Assembly: GCA_964552055.1 (NCBI GenBank)
Contig: CAZKFL010000006.1
Coordinates: forward strand, 1 to 64,000
DNA: 64,000 nucleotides
Source of the DNA: VGMD01 sp964552055
Lineage (GTDB): Bacteria > Chlamydiota > Chlamydiia > Chlamydiales > 2-12-FULL-49-11
Direction: 5' to 3'
The position numbers were made by a program, and so were the translations under genes. Shown one piece after another: positions 26,801 through 34,448 of the stretch; the stretch's first letter is position 1; every line of letters begins with the position of its first letter. Below the pieces are notes generated by a model. That model saw only the letters and a program-made list of their open reading frames with translations. It had not been told where the DNA came from and made no database searches.

Positions 26801-27084
26801 CCTATATACATGTTCAAAATCCAACAGGATTAGTCCTTCAGGTAAGCCATAGAATTACTGTCGAAGATTGTTCTTCAGTAATAGAAGGTGAGCGTGTAAT
26901 TTATCCAGTTCCCCCAACCCCGGCAGCAGTAACAGTTCCTGTGCTTCCTGCAGATGAGTGGTATAGGTACATTTTCCTCTACGAGTTTATGTATAGACTC
27001 AACTACTTCAAATGCTATGATTGGTTCGTGTTCCATGGCAATTCCTTCTGGGATAGCACCATGTACACAGATCCTAACAATTAA
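23830..27084 (+). CDS. Large haemagglutinin-type (TPS-domain) exoprotein
   Basis: Probable surface or secreted beta-helix protein of 1084 aa. It has a signal peptide (residues 1-19, cleavage near LIAN), then a TPS/haemagglutination-activity domain with IDWNTFSIDAGQTVTF, NIAGLLTT and NIYLINPAGITV (residues 40-120). The remainder is Gly/Ser/Thr/Asn-rich and repetitive. From about residue 700 to 990 a unit of the form (G/A)(R/K)D-four hydrophobic-GG-(6-8)-A-x-I recurs about seven times. The last 50 residues are rich in Tyr, Phe and Trp and do not look like an autotransporter barrel. TPS proteins normally leave through a TpsB pore, and none is encoded in this window. It follows rseP by 67 bp. Confidence 0.85.
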   Translation: MANRFIYLALLISSSCLIANPSGPTVVEGGATFSGLGSSSTTINSTQVVTAIDWNTFSIDAGQTVTFQKSGAPVANYYILNNVTGGAASNIAGLLTTSGAGIGNIYLINPAGITVASTGQIIAGSFLASTLQLVGGTAAFDPVNNPDMLFTGASTFSVTNGGQIQSLNGDVTLIGYRVVNSGSIISANAVALGAGVSILYQPSTSERIFIEASGAALGVGTGIDSAGTISGLDVILKADANPYALAINHTGSTSLTSCSPGGSLLIQTVNVGSPCAVDGGAISIVGGTLTSTGCPIIIEGRTIAIQDSSLISASSTTGSGGNIRIGTIVSACPTTNIYIDSTSKVVSNAPNVGTGGTISVAARDSLLIVGNDSNGNIQAAGNLFTGTGGSVGLISSGYLGLDAFVNVSGLTMGTLQVNAPNINVGGVANYGTHFAAPNYSEINASPVITTAAVEYSLNHGNLTVVALDSDSLGVITVADNFSWTTGTLLTLEAVGAIQVNYLGQMTSASVIPNTNLVLSMQAPSINIGPSQGNSSVSTGFQLESGSISVVAAELLGLYGGNLANTVAKISTKSGTQAISFGDQLIFEAGSATGANAEMKGTIITIDTETGGAGQMTITASNCGKAFVDSPQITIGGTEPLTSLSILGGCCAANNEAYIGSNNSIGSNIAVSLVGDLTLSAGTLGSGNNASIISSGGISKAITVSARDVIILGGVSGMSNQARIASLGVLGSVHITTAKDLIITGESGAAGSAYIYGTTVSFSAGRDVLITGGTANGSRGYIQATSHIRGDISRFLTVQGGSSINAGAEIITSNGNIVLNALTDDAQFGFFGGNIPGLNNSYSRVMVTQNGNISIGRNGTPNYVSLKGGSGNSNPYASIGILGNGDIYVKTLLDISYLGGRDGASTHASVHVDGTGNITHIAGRDMNLATGNNSPANAYLEVQNGGITVQTVRDLNMTGDCYVPNYAYLNALGTNSLMTVLVGRDLTMTGHAYIHVQNPTGLVLQVSHRITVEDCSSVIEGERVIYPVPPTPAAVTVPVLPADEWYRYIFLYEFMYRLNYFKCYDWFVFHGNSFWDSTMYTDPNN

Positions 27085-27093
27085 TAGCACAAA

Positions 27094-27141
27094 ACAGGGG
27101 GTCAGACGTCACGTGTTCAGTCATGACGTCTGACCCCCTGT
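27094..27141. terminator. Perfect 18-bp hairpin between convergent genes
   Basis: The left arm 27094-27111 and right arm 27124-27141 pair perfectly (ACAGGGGGTCAGACGTCA and its complement) around a 12-base loop. It sits between the convergent exoprotein and 27145-28416 stops, so it may terminate both. Its core GGGTCAGACGTCAC recurs in inverted orientation at 28851-28866, so it may also be a mobile-element end. Confidence 0.7.
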
Positions 27142-27144
27142 CTA

Positions 27145-28416
27145 TTATTTATGATAGGTTGATTGAATTAAGGATTGAATTTTTGCAAGGGTTGCCTCAC
27201 ATGAAATTACTTCTTCTTCGGAAGTAGGCTTAGCATAGCTTTTAAGCTTGTTAAGTAGTATCAGAGAGGATTCCAATAGATCTTTTTCTATATGGGAATC
27301 AGATTGCTTTCTTAAAGTTGTTATAAGAAGTGATCCAAAGTTAGATAGATAGTAAACTAATTTATAATTAATAACGTGAATTTTAGATGTGTGAAAATAC
27401 TCGATTAATTTTTCCAATATATTCTTAAAAAGCATGAACGTATCTTCAGGGGGAATGGGGTTTTGACGTAGAGCTTTCGTGAAAATTCTAAATATTGGAA
27501 GAAAATTTGTAAAAAGATAGGCTTCTAGATGATCGGTTTCTTCTGCTTTCTTCACAACTCTACGTTCAGCTCTATTTTGACTAAATAGAATGAGCGTATC
27601 TAATAGATATCTAAAGTTATCCCCATATTCACTTTCTTTTACTGTTTCTTCTGTTGAATTTTCTAAATAGTCTAACGATTTTTTGAGCGCTACTATAAGA
27701 GAAGTTGATGGTGATGTAATTGCTTTCTTTATTAAAATCGGAGGTGTAGAGGTATCGTCACTATCATGAAGCGCTCTATAGATGCCGATATCTGCGAAAT
27801 ACGCTATACAATTATTTAATGGTCTTCCAACCATCAAATTAAATGTTTCTAGAGTGTATGCGGCTTTTTGAATTAATGTGAGTTGCCCTACATCATTGCT
27901 AATAAGTTTCCAATGCTTTCCAAGTAAATGAAAACTAGTTTTGATCTCAGTTTCACTTAAGCAAAATACTTCTGCAGGAGAGGCTTCTGTGCTTAATTCA
28001 AATTGAGCACGAGCTCTTTCAATTTTATCAAAAATATTGATAGCGCTAAGTTCTTTGTGAGTTGCATCTATTGCAGCGCTAATACACTCTTTATAATGAT
28101 CTTGATCTTTTGCAGTCGACTCAGATAAAGAGGTTTTTAAAAAAACCTGTTCTATTCTTTTTACAAGGTCTCGTCTTGAAATCATCGAGCAGAAATCTTT
28201 GAATGTCTCTAGGGAATTGACATTAAGTGAAATTAATTCTTTAGGAACATTCTCTGAAAAGGCAATAAATATTTTTAAAAAGGATGTTGGTATGTCGATC
28301 TCATCACTAAGTGATTTGTTAAATAAGTTTAATAGGTGAGTAAAACCGGTATTAATAATTAGTTGCATTGAAGTTTCCATGCGCATAACTATATGATTAT
28401 CGGTTATTAATGTCAC
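27145..28416 (-). CDS. Hypothetical protein, alpha-helical
   Basis: A soluble protein of 423 aa, rich in Leu, Ser, Glu and Thr and predicted by eye to be mostly helical. I recognise no domain, signal peptide or membrane segment. It starts with GTG at 28416, eight bases after the stop of the frameshifted small gene upstream; ATG codons at 28386 and 28380 are alternatives. The pair seems to be one transcript, lying between inverted GGGTCAGACGTCAC repeats. Repeated basic or acidic pairs (RRVVKKAEE) and many Asn/Ser are compatible with an effector-like protein, but that is speculation. Confidence 0.6.
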   Translation of the reverse strand: MTLITDNHIVMRMETSMQLIINTGFTHLLNLFNKSLSDEIDIPTSFLKIFIAFSENVPKELISLNVNSLETFKDFCSMISRRDLVKRIEQVFLKTSLSESTAKDQDHYKECISAAIDATHKELSAINIFDKIERARAQFELSTEASPAEVFCLSETEIKTSFHLLGKHWKLISNDVGQLTLIQKAAYTLETFNLMVGRPLNNCIAYFADIGIYRALHDSDDTSTPPILIKKAITSPSTSLIVALKKSLDYLENSTEETVKESEYGDNFRYLLDTLILFSQNRAERRVVKKAEETDHLEAYLFTNFLPIFRIFTKALRQNPIPPEDTFMLFKNILEKLIEYFHTSKIHVINYKLVYYLSNFGSLLITTLRKQSDSHIEKDLLESSLILLNKLKSYAKPTSEEEVISCEATLAKIQSLIQSTYHK

Positions 28417-28423
28417 TTACTTT

Positions 28424-28697
28424 CTATTCATGAAGAAGTTCTAAACTTCCGCCTGCATCTATTTTGGTTGTGATGAAAGTTTTTAGATCTCTTACAGCAA
28501 CATCATATGTGACGTAGTTTTGGTCTTGTGCCACTGTGTCTTGCAGTTTAGGCATACTGTAAATGATTCCATCATCTCTTCTACTAGCGGGCCCAGCGAT
28601 AGGGAATGAGCCAAAGGGCATAAGAAAATCAAGAGTGATTCTTTCCCGCCTTTACAATATTTTCGATGCCTTTAGCTGTTAGTTCTACAGGATGCAT
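28424..28697 (-). pseudogene. Small hypothetical gene with a single-base frameshift
   Basis: Starting at ATG 28697, preceded by GAGGTGG at good spacing, the frame reads MHPVELTAKGIENIVKAGK and stops after 22 codons. The next frame continues without a gap: ITLDFLMPFGSFPIAGP, then RRDDGIIYSMPKLQ and ending SLELLHE. Removing one A from the GGGAAAGAA stretch at about 28645-28653 joins both into a protein of about 90 aa. This could be a sequencing error or a genuine lesion. I do not recognise the product. It is immediately upstream of 27145-28416. Confidence 0.55.
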
Positions 28698-28850
28698 AAT
28701 TTTCCACCTCAATTTAAATTAATAGTATAATTATAAGTTAAATATACTTATCATTCAATATATAATTAAATTGATAAAAAGAGCGTAGCTCATATAAATA
28801 CATAACTTGTTGATTGTAAACTATTTGAAAATTTACTGTAAAACGGGATA

Positions 28851-28866
28851 GTGACGTCTGACCCTC
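28851..28866 (-). repeat. Inverted copy of the GGGTCAGACGTCAC repeat
   Basis: GTGACGTCTGACCCTC is the reverse complement of the left arm at 27097-27112 with one mismatch in 16. The two copies bracket the two-gene block 27145-28697 and an upstream stretch. It lies just before umuD, so it could also mark the edge of the umuDC unit. Confidence 0.6.
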
Positions 28867-28911
28867 TCTTTTTGCTTGTGATTTTTGCAGGTTTCGGGAA
28901 CAATCGGGAGC

Positions 28912-29304
28912 ATGGATAAGTTTCGTATGCCAATGTTTCAAAGTGCTGTGTCTGCTGGGTTTCCGTCTGCGGGAGATGATGAGTTGGATGTGATGGTGGA
29001 TTTGAATGCGATGCTTATTAAGCATCCTGCGGCGACGTTTTTTTTAAGGGTGATTGGAAATTCGATGATTGGGGCGGGGATTCATGAGGGGGATGTTTTG
29101 ATTGTGGATCGGAGTTTGCAGGCTGTGAGTGGCAAGGTTGTGATTGCGTCTATTAATGGGGAGCTTACTGTAAAGCGGCTTTTAATTGAGGGAAAGAAAG
29201 TGACCCTTCTTCCGGAAAATGAGGCTTATTCTCCGATTGAGGTTAGCGAGGCAAATGATTTCCGGATTTTTGGTGTTGTGACAAGTGTGATTCACGCCCT
29301 ATGA
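28912..29304 (+). CDS. umuD: UmuD-like SOS mutagenesis peptidase subunit
   Basis: S24 (LexA-fold) self-cleaving protein that forms polymerase V with UmuC. From ATG 28912 it has 130 aa. The expected autocleavage region SAGFPSAGDD has Ala-Gly at the cut position. The catalytic serine is in VIGNSMIGAGIHEGD and the lysine in GELTVKRL, and the end SPIEV...FGVVTSVIHAL matches the family. An upstream in-frame TTG (28885) adds nine residues not seen in relatives. Its stop overlaps umuC by ATGA. I see no obvious LexA box upstream. Confidence 0.92.
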   Translation: MDKFRMPMFQSAVSAGFPSAGDDELDVMVDLNAMLIKHPAATFFLRVIGNSMIGAGIHEGDVLIVDRSLQAVSGKVVIASINGELTVKRLLIEGKKVTLLPENEAYSPIEVSEANDFRIFGVVTSVIHAL

Positions 29305-30524
29305 TTGTTCTTGCTGATTGTAATAATTTTTTTGTCTCGTGTGAGAAGGTCTTTAATCCTCGTTTGGATGGGATTCCCGTTATTGTTTTATCGAGCAACG
29401 ATGGTTGTGTTGTTTCTAGATCTAATGAGGCAAAGGCGCTTGGAATCAAGATGGGTGAACCCTATTTTCAGATTAGGGAGTTTTGTTTACGTCATAATGT
29501 CGCTGTGTGTTCTTCTAATTTTAAGCTGTATCAAGGGCTATCAAAGAGAGTCATGATGGTGCTTTCAGAGGCTTCACCACAAGTGGAGATATATTCGGTA
29601 GATGAAACTTTTTTAGAGTTTTTGGACGCAAAGAATTTGTTTTCAACATGTGTAGCACTAAGAGAAAAAGTTAAGCAGTGGGTGGGGATTCCAATTTCGC
29701 TTGGCATCGCACCAACTAAGACGCTTGCAAAAGTTGCAGGTAGCATTGCTAAGAAAAGTGAGCAGGGAGTATTTGATATCAGTGATCTGGATGTGCAAAA
29801 AAATGTTCTTCGGAGCTATCCAATTGGTGATGTGTGGGGCATAGGATCACGATTAGCTCTTTTATTAAAAGGTATGGGCATTCGCACTGCTTTGCAATTT
29901 AGAGAAATGGATCCGCCGATTGTGAGAAAAAAGATGGGCGTTATAGGTGAGCGATTACTCTGGGAGCTTCGTGGACTTAGCTGTAACCATCTTGAGGAAA
30001 GAAAGGCAAAAAAAAGCATCACGGTATCAAGGTCTTTTGGGGAGGTGATTACCGATAAGCAATTGCTTAGTGAAGCTCTCGCTACGTTTGCTGTTACTGC
30101 GGCCGAAAAACTAAGGGGACAAAAAAGTAAGGCCTCTTTACTTTCCATTTTTATTGGTGATCCCTTCGAAGTGGAGACAGGTGAAGAAAGATTAGATAGA
30201 CCAACAAATGATACGGCTGAGATCATAACTGCCGCTAAAAAAATTTTAGAGCGTATATTTACGCCTCATAGACGGTACAAAAAGTGCGGTATTGTTCTTA
30301 TCGATTTAGTTGCCGAGAATGAGCCTGTAAGCGATCTTTTTCTATCAAAAGAAAATCCTAAACGAAAAGCGCTGATGCAAACAGTAGATATGCTAAATGG
30401 CCGTTATGGTAAAAACCGCCTCTTCTTCGGAGCGATGGGTACAAGCTCATCCTGGAAGTCTCGTAGCAGGGAGCATTCCGGTCACAATACTACCGAGTGG
30501 AACCACCTTCCCACGGTAAAATGA
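29301..30524 (+). CDS. umuC: UmuC-like Y-family DNA polymerase V subunit
   Basis: Translesion DNA polymerase. The N-terminal catalytic blocks are LADCNNFFVSCEKVFNP (first metal Asp), VVSRSNEAKALGIKMGEP, and YSVDETFLEF (second acidic pair). The thumb region has SLGIAPTKTLAKVAG and WGIGSRLALLLKGMGI (helix-hairpin-helix), then a little-finger domain with VSRSFGEVITDKQ. At 407 aa it is close to E. coli UmuC (422 aa). It is translationally coupled to umuD. Confidence 0.94.
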   Translation: MIVLADCNNFFVSCEKVFNPRLDGIPVIVLSSNDGCVVSRSNEAKALGIKMGEPYFQIREFCLRHNVAVCSSNFKLYQGLSKRVMMVLSEASPQVEIYSVDETFLEFLDAKNLFSTCVALREKVKQWVGIPISLGIAPTKTLAKVAGSIAKKSEQGVFDISDLDVQKNVLRSYPIGDVWGIGSRLALLLKGMGIRTALQFREMDPPIVRKKMGVIGERLLWELRGLSCNHLEERKAKKSITVSRSFGEVITDKQLLSEALATFAVTAAEKLRGQKSKASLLSIFIGDPFEVETGEERLDRPTNDTAEIITAAKKILERIFTPHRRYKKCGIVLIDLVAENEPVSDLFLSKENPKRKALMQTVDMLNGRYGKNRLFFGAMGTSSSWKSRSREHSGHNTTEWNHLPTVK

Positions 30525-30561
30525 TCTTGCTGCGATAGAAAGTTTGTGTTAGTTTTTTCCC

Positions 30562-31641
30562 ATGTATCGGATGTTTTTCCTTATTTTCTTAGTTCCTCTT
30601 TTTGCATCTTTAGAAGAAGATGTTGGTGAGCTTTTTGTGATACCTATCTGTCCAAAGCGTGAGGAAGCGCATTGGGAAAAAGTTAAAGAGGTGATGGAAA
30701 AATATCACATTACTTCTGTGATCGTCAAACAGGCAACGCCAAATGAGCAGATCAGGATGCTTGATTTTGTAGGGCCGAATGTTTTTGTTTTTCAAGATGC
30801 TGAATGGGGACTTGGGATGCGCATGGAAGATACCATATCCTTTCCAAGGAATGGCTTTTTAAAAAATGAAGAGCTCATCTACCGAATTGGTAAAGAAATA
30901 GCAAGAGAGCTTCGCATTGTGGGCTGCCACGTTAATCTAGCTCCTGTATGCGATGTGAATAGTAATCCCCAAAATGTGATTATTGGCACGCGCTCGTTTG
31001 GGAGCAATCCGAATGATGTTGCCACTAAAGCTGCAATTATGACAAAAGCGCTGCAAGAAGGTGGCATACTTGCTTGCGGCAAACACTTTCCCGGTCATGG
31101 TGATACCGCAATTGATTCTCATATTTCACTTCCTATTATTCACAAAACAAAAGAAGAGCTCCAACAAACAGAACTGATTCCCTTTCAGGCAGTCATTAAT
31201 GCCGGCATCGGCTGCATTATGACAGGCCACCTCCACATGACAAAGCTTAAACAGCATCCTATTGAAATCCTTCGTAACGAAATGCATTTCAACGGGCTTG
31301 TGATTAGCGACGCAATGAACATGAAAGGAGTTCCTCACTTGCCAGGAGAAGCAGCAGTTATCTATCTAAAAGACGGTCATGATTTACTTCTTTATGGAGA
31401 TCATATTGCTCCGAATGTTGACTCTATTCTAACGGAAATAATTCCTTCTGCATACGATGCGGTGCTCCATGCTGTTAAATCAGGTGCACTTAACATTGAT
31501 GAAAATCTTTCTCGCATCAGAGCTGCAAAAGCTAAATGGCTAAAACCACGCGAAGAGGGTGTGCTCAATACAAATGAAGCGCGCGATCTTTTGATTCAGG
31601 CGTTGCAAGCTGAAAATGCTGTATTAAAAGCTGTTAATTAA
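30562..31641 (+). CDS. Secreted glycoside hydrolase family 3 protein (NagZ-like)
   Basis: Probable beta-N-acetylhexosaminidase acting on peptidoglycan fragments. The first 15 residues form a signal peptide (MYRMFFLIFLVPLFA). The GH3 TIM barrel contains VNLAPVCDVN, the NagZ-type motif GKHFPGHGDTAIDSH (His/Asp of the general acid loop) and LVISDAMNMKGV with the nucleophile Asp. The length of 359 aa matches single-domain NagZ. Classical NagZ is cytoplasmic, so the signal peptide suggests action in the periplasm. The sequence after the barrel is short and helical. Confidence 0.85.
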   Translation: MYRMFFLIFLVPLFASLEEDVGELFVIPICPKREEAHWEKVKEVMEKYHITSVIVKQATPNEQIRMLDFVGPNVFVFQDAEWGLGMRMEDTISFPRNGFLKNEELIYRIGKEIARELRIVGCHVNLAPVCDVNSNPQNVIIGTRSFGSNPNDVATKAAIMTKALQEGGILACGKHFPGHGDTAIDSHISLPIIHKTKEELQQTELIPFQAVINAGIGCIMTGHLHMTKLKQHPIEILRNEMHFNGLVISDAMNMKGVPHLPGEAAVIYLKDGHDLLLYGDHIAPNVDSILTEIIPSAYDAVLHAVKSGALNIDENLSRIRAAKAKWLKPREEGVLNTNEARDLLIQALQAENAVLKAVN

Positions 31642-31697
31642 GAATTGCGCACTAGATTAGCACTATCAAGTGAAGATCACTCAAAGTAATATTTTAA

Positions 31698-31733
31698 AAG
31701 CTGAAGAGATCAAGATTCTCATCTCTTCAGCTT
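31698..31733. terminator. Bidirectional terminator between convergent genes
   Basis: A 13-bp perfect stem (AAGCTGAAGAGAT / ATCTCTTCAGCTT) with a ten-base loop. It lies between the convergent stops of the NagZ-like gene (31641) and the orphan at 31748, with AT-rich flanks on both sides. Confidence 0.75.
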
Positions 31734-31747
31734 GGTTATTTAACTTC

Positions 31748-32302
31748 TTATTGTTTTTCGGAAGTTAAGGGTTTAACCCAGAGATCACCTAATGCAAATA
31801 TGGCCCTCTGCTCAGGTGTTAAACCTGCTCTAAAATCTACAGGTGGTCTAACTGAAAATGCTCTAAAGCGAGAAGAGCCCCGTCCCGTCAGAGAAAAAGG
31901 TGTTGCTGATGCAGAGGTAGCTCCGCTAGAAAAAGGTGTTGCTGAAGCAGAAGCTGAGGCGCTTGAAAATGATGTTGCAGTAAATGAAGTTCCAGAAAAA
32001 TGGAGCGCTCCAGAGAAATGAGGTGATACGGAAGTTGGTAAACCAGCCATAAAAGCACCTGCACTTCCTCCTCCCGCTAGAGGAGCTGCCACGCCCTGTG
32101 GTACATCGTGTGTAAATGTATCCTCATCTTCAGATTCTGCAGGGTTAGGAGAAGGTGATGGGGATGCGACTATTGCTATAAATAGTTCGCTAGCTCGCTC
32201 ATCTGTTGGATTTGCTTCTGTCACTTCAGGCGCAGTAGGGTTTTGGTCGTTAACGCCATGGCTGTAAGCATCTTGCAGTAGAGTTGGATTGATTGCATCC
32301 AT
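31748..32302 (-). CDS. Low-complexity Ser/Ala/Thr/Pro-rich orphan protein
   Basis: A protein of 184 aa without a recognised domain. The N-terminus is polar and acidic, residues 45-65 are Pro/Ser/Glu-rich, and residues 100-145 are dominated by Ser, Ala, Thr and Phe, with an internal duplication (ASATPFSSGATS followed by ASATPFSLTG). AAGGAG lies seven bases before the ATG, a strong ribosome site, so the gene is probably expressed. It has no signal peptide or membrane segment. Composition of this kind is seen in some secreted or inclusion-associated chlamydial proteins, but nothing here proves export. Confidence 0.65.
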   Translation of the reverse strand: MDAINPTLLQDAYSHGVNDQNPTAPEVTEANPTDERASELFIAIVASPSPSPNPAESEDEDTFTHDVPQGVAAPLAGGGSAGAFMAGLPTSVSPHFSGALHFSGTSFTATSFSSASASASATPFSSGATSASATPFSLTGRGSSRFRAFSVRPPVDFRAGLTPEQRAIFALGDLWVKPLTSEKQ

Positions 32303-32498
32303 GAAAAATTCTCCTTAAAATTAAGATTCTAAATAAACTATAAGTGGTTTATGCGGATATTATGAGTTCATAATTAATAGAAGTCAACCATTTATGCCGC
32401 CTCCAGAGCGCTTGTCAGGACAAATAAATATACTTGATTCAATTAAAAATTGAAGTCGTCATAAGTTTTCTAATTGTGAAATACGATAGATATGAGAG

Positions 32499-32527
32499 AA
32501 AGAGGGCTCATTTGATTGAGCCCTCTT
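32499..32527 (-). terminator. Intrinsic terminator of the hrcA-grpE-dnaK operon
   Basis: An 11-bp stem (AAGAGGGCTCA / TGAGCCCTCTT) with a short loop, 11 bp past the dnaK stop. The T content on the minus strand after the stem is modest (TTTCTC). The 235-bp gap 32303-32537 otherwise shows no gene. Confidence 0.75.
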
Positions 32528-32537
32528 AAAAAAGAAA

Positions 32538-34448
32538 TTACTTGTTTTCAGGATCAAGGATTTCGACTTCTGCGTCTTCTGCAGAATCTGGTCCTTGTGC
32601 TGAGGCTGATGGCCCTTGTGCACCTTCAGCAGGAGCTTCCTGCTTTAGTGACTCGCCGATTTTTTGGATCGTGCTATTGAGGTCATCGTGCGCTTTTTTG
32701 ATGAGGTCAATATCGTCAGACTTGAGAGCTTCTTTTGCGGCTTCAATTTTGGAATTGATTTCGCTTTTGATCTCTTCTGGGACTTTATCACCGTGGTCTT
32801 TGAGCGCTTTTTCTGACCGGAAGACGAGGGCATCGGTCTCGTTTTTGAGGGTGATGCGCTCTTTGGTTTTTTTGTCTTCGTCAGCATGTGCTTCAGCATC
32901 TTTAATAGCTTGATTGATCTCGGTTTCTGTGAGACCAGACGACGCTTCGATGCGGATTTTTTGTTCTTTGTTTGTCTGCTTGTCTTTAGCAGATACGTGA
33001 AGAATGCCATCAGCATCAATATCAAAAATAACTTCAATTTGTGGTACTCCTCTTGGCGATGGTGGGATATCCGCTAGATCGAAATTTCCGATACGGCGGT
33101 TATCTTTTGCAAGTTCACGCTCCCCTTGAAGAACAGAGATTGTCACTGCAGGCTGATTATCGGCAGCTGTTGAGAAAACCTGTTTCTTCTGTGTAGGAAT
33201 TGTAGTGTTTCTGTCGATGAGTTTTGTCATCACGCCACCGAGAGTTTCAATACCAAGAGAGAGGGGAACTACGTCTAGTAAAAGAACGTCTTTCACATCA
33301 CCTGTTAGTACAGCACCTTGAATAGCAGCACCGATAGCAACTACTTCGTCCGGATTCACACCTTGGTGTGGCTCTTTTCCGCCAAAGAGTGCCTTAACTG
33401 TTGCTTGAACAGCTGGCATTCTTGTCATACCACCAACAAGAATTACTTCGTGGATGTCTGATGCTGTAAGTTTCGCATCTTTAAGCGCTTTGAGGCATGG
33501 CTCTTTTGTTCTCTCGATAAGGTTGTGTACTAAACTTTCTAACTTAGATCTTGTTAGATTTAACGTTAGGTGTTTAGGTCCACTTGCATCCATTGTGATG
33601 AACGGCTGATTGATTTCTGTTGTTTGAGTTCCGGAAAGCTCAATTTTTGCTTTTTCAGCTGCGTCTCTAAGTCTTTGAAGAGCTATCCGATCTTTAGATA
33701 GATCGATGCCTGTCTCTTTTTTAAACTCGTCGAGCAAATATTTTAGAATCACTTCATCAAAATCGTCACCACCTAAGTGTGTGTCACCGTTTGTTGAAAG
33801 AACTTCAAATACACCTTCTCCAATTTCTAGGATAGAAACGTCAAATGTTCCACCACCTAGATCGTATACAACAATTTTTTGGTCTTTACCTTTTTTATCA
33901 AGACCATAAGCAAGTGCTGCAGCTGTAGGTTCGTTAATAATTCTACGAACGTTAAGGCCAGCAATTTTACCTGCATCTTTTGTTGATTGTCTTTGTGAGT
34001 CATTAAAGTACGCAGGAACGGTAATTACAGCTTCTGTCACTTCTTCGCCCAGATAAGCTTCGGCGCTTTCTTTCATTTTGATAAGCACCTGCGCTCCGAT
34101 TTCTTCTGGAGAAAGCATGCGATCACCTAATTGGAACGCTACTTTGCCGCCATTGCCTTTTACAACTTTGTAAGAAACAATTTTGATCTCTTGTAAAACT
34201 TCGTCATAGTTGCGACCAATGAACCGCTTTGCAGAGTAAATTGTATTTTCAGGGTTTGTTAGAAGTTGCCTTTTTGCTGGAACGCCAACAAGCCTTTCGT
34301 TGCCTTTAAAAGCCACAACAGACGGAGTTGTTCTCGCTCCCTCGGCATTCGTAATTACTTTTGCCTCGCTACCTTCCATAACTGCTACGCAAGAATTTGT
34401 TGTACCTAAATCGATACCTATTATTTTATTACTCTTCTTCTTTGACAT
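32538..34448 (-). CDS. dnaK: Hsp70 chaperone DnaK
   Basis: ATP-dependent chaperone of 636 aa. The nucleotide-binding domain has IGIDLGTTNSCVAV, AVITVPAYFND, YDLGGGTFDVSIL and ILVGGMTRMPAVQ. The substrate domain and helical lid follow, and the C-terminus is acidic (VEILDPENK). The start ATG 34448 is preceded by AAGGAG; an ATG five codons upstream contains that ribosome site and is therefore unlikely. The start overlaps the end of grpE by 20 bases. It is the third gene of the hrcA operon. Confidence 0.98.
   Translation of the reverse strand: MSKKKSNKIIGIDLGTTNSCVAVMEGSEAKVITNAEGARTTPSVVAFKGNERLVGVPAKRQLLTNPENTIYSAKRFIGRNYDEVLQEIKIVSYKVVKGNGGKVAFQLGDRMLSPEEIGAQVLIKMKESAEAYLGEEVTEAVITVPAYFNDSQRQSTKDAGKIAGLNVRRIINEPTAAALAYGLDKKGKDQKIVVYDLGGGTFDVSILEIGEGVFEVLSTNGDTHLGGDDFDEVILKYLLDEFKKETGIDLSKDRIALQRLRDAAEKAKIELSGTQTTEINQPFITMDASGPKHLTLNLTRSKLESLVHNLIERTKEPCLKALKDAKLTASDIHEVILVGGMTRMPAVQATVKALFGGKEPHQGVNPDEVVAIGAAIQGAVLTGDVKDVLLLDVVPLSLGIETLGGVMTKLIDRNTTIPTQKKQVFSTAADNQPAVTISVLQGERELAKDNRRIGNFDLADIPPSPRGVPQIEVIFDIDADGILHVSAKDKQTNKEQKIRIEASSGLTETEINQAIKDAEAHADEDKKTKERITLKNETDALVFRSEKALKDHGDKVPEEIKSEINSKIEAAKEALKSDDIDLIKKAHDDLNSTIQKIGESLKQEAPAEGAQGPSASAQGPDSAEDAEVEILDPENK

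Noticed and set aside
32645..33037. Open frames inside dnaK, in other frames on both strands
   Set aside because: They are lysine- or serine-rich shadows of the dnaK coding sequence, with no ribosome sites or family similarity.
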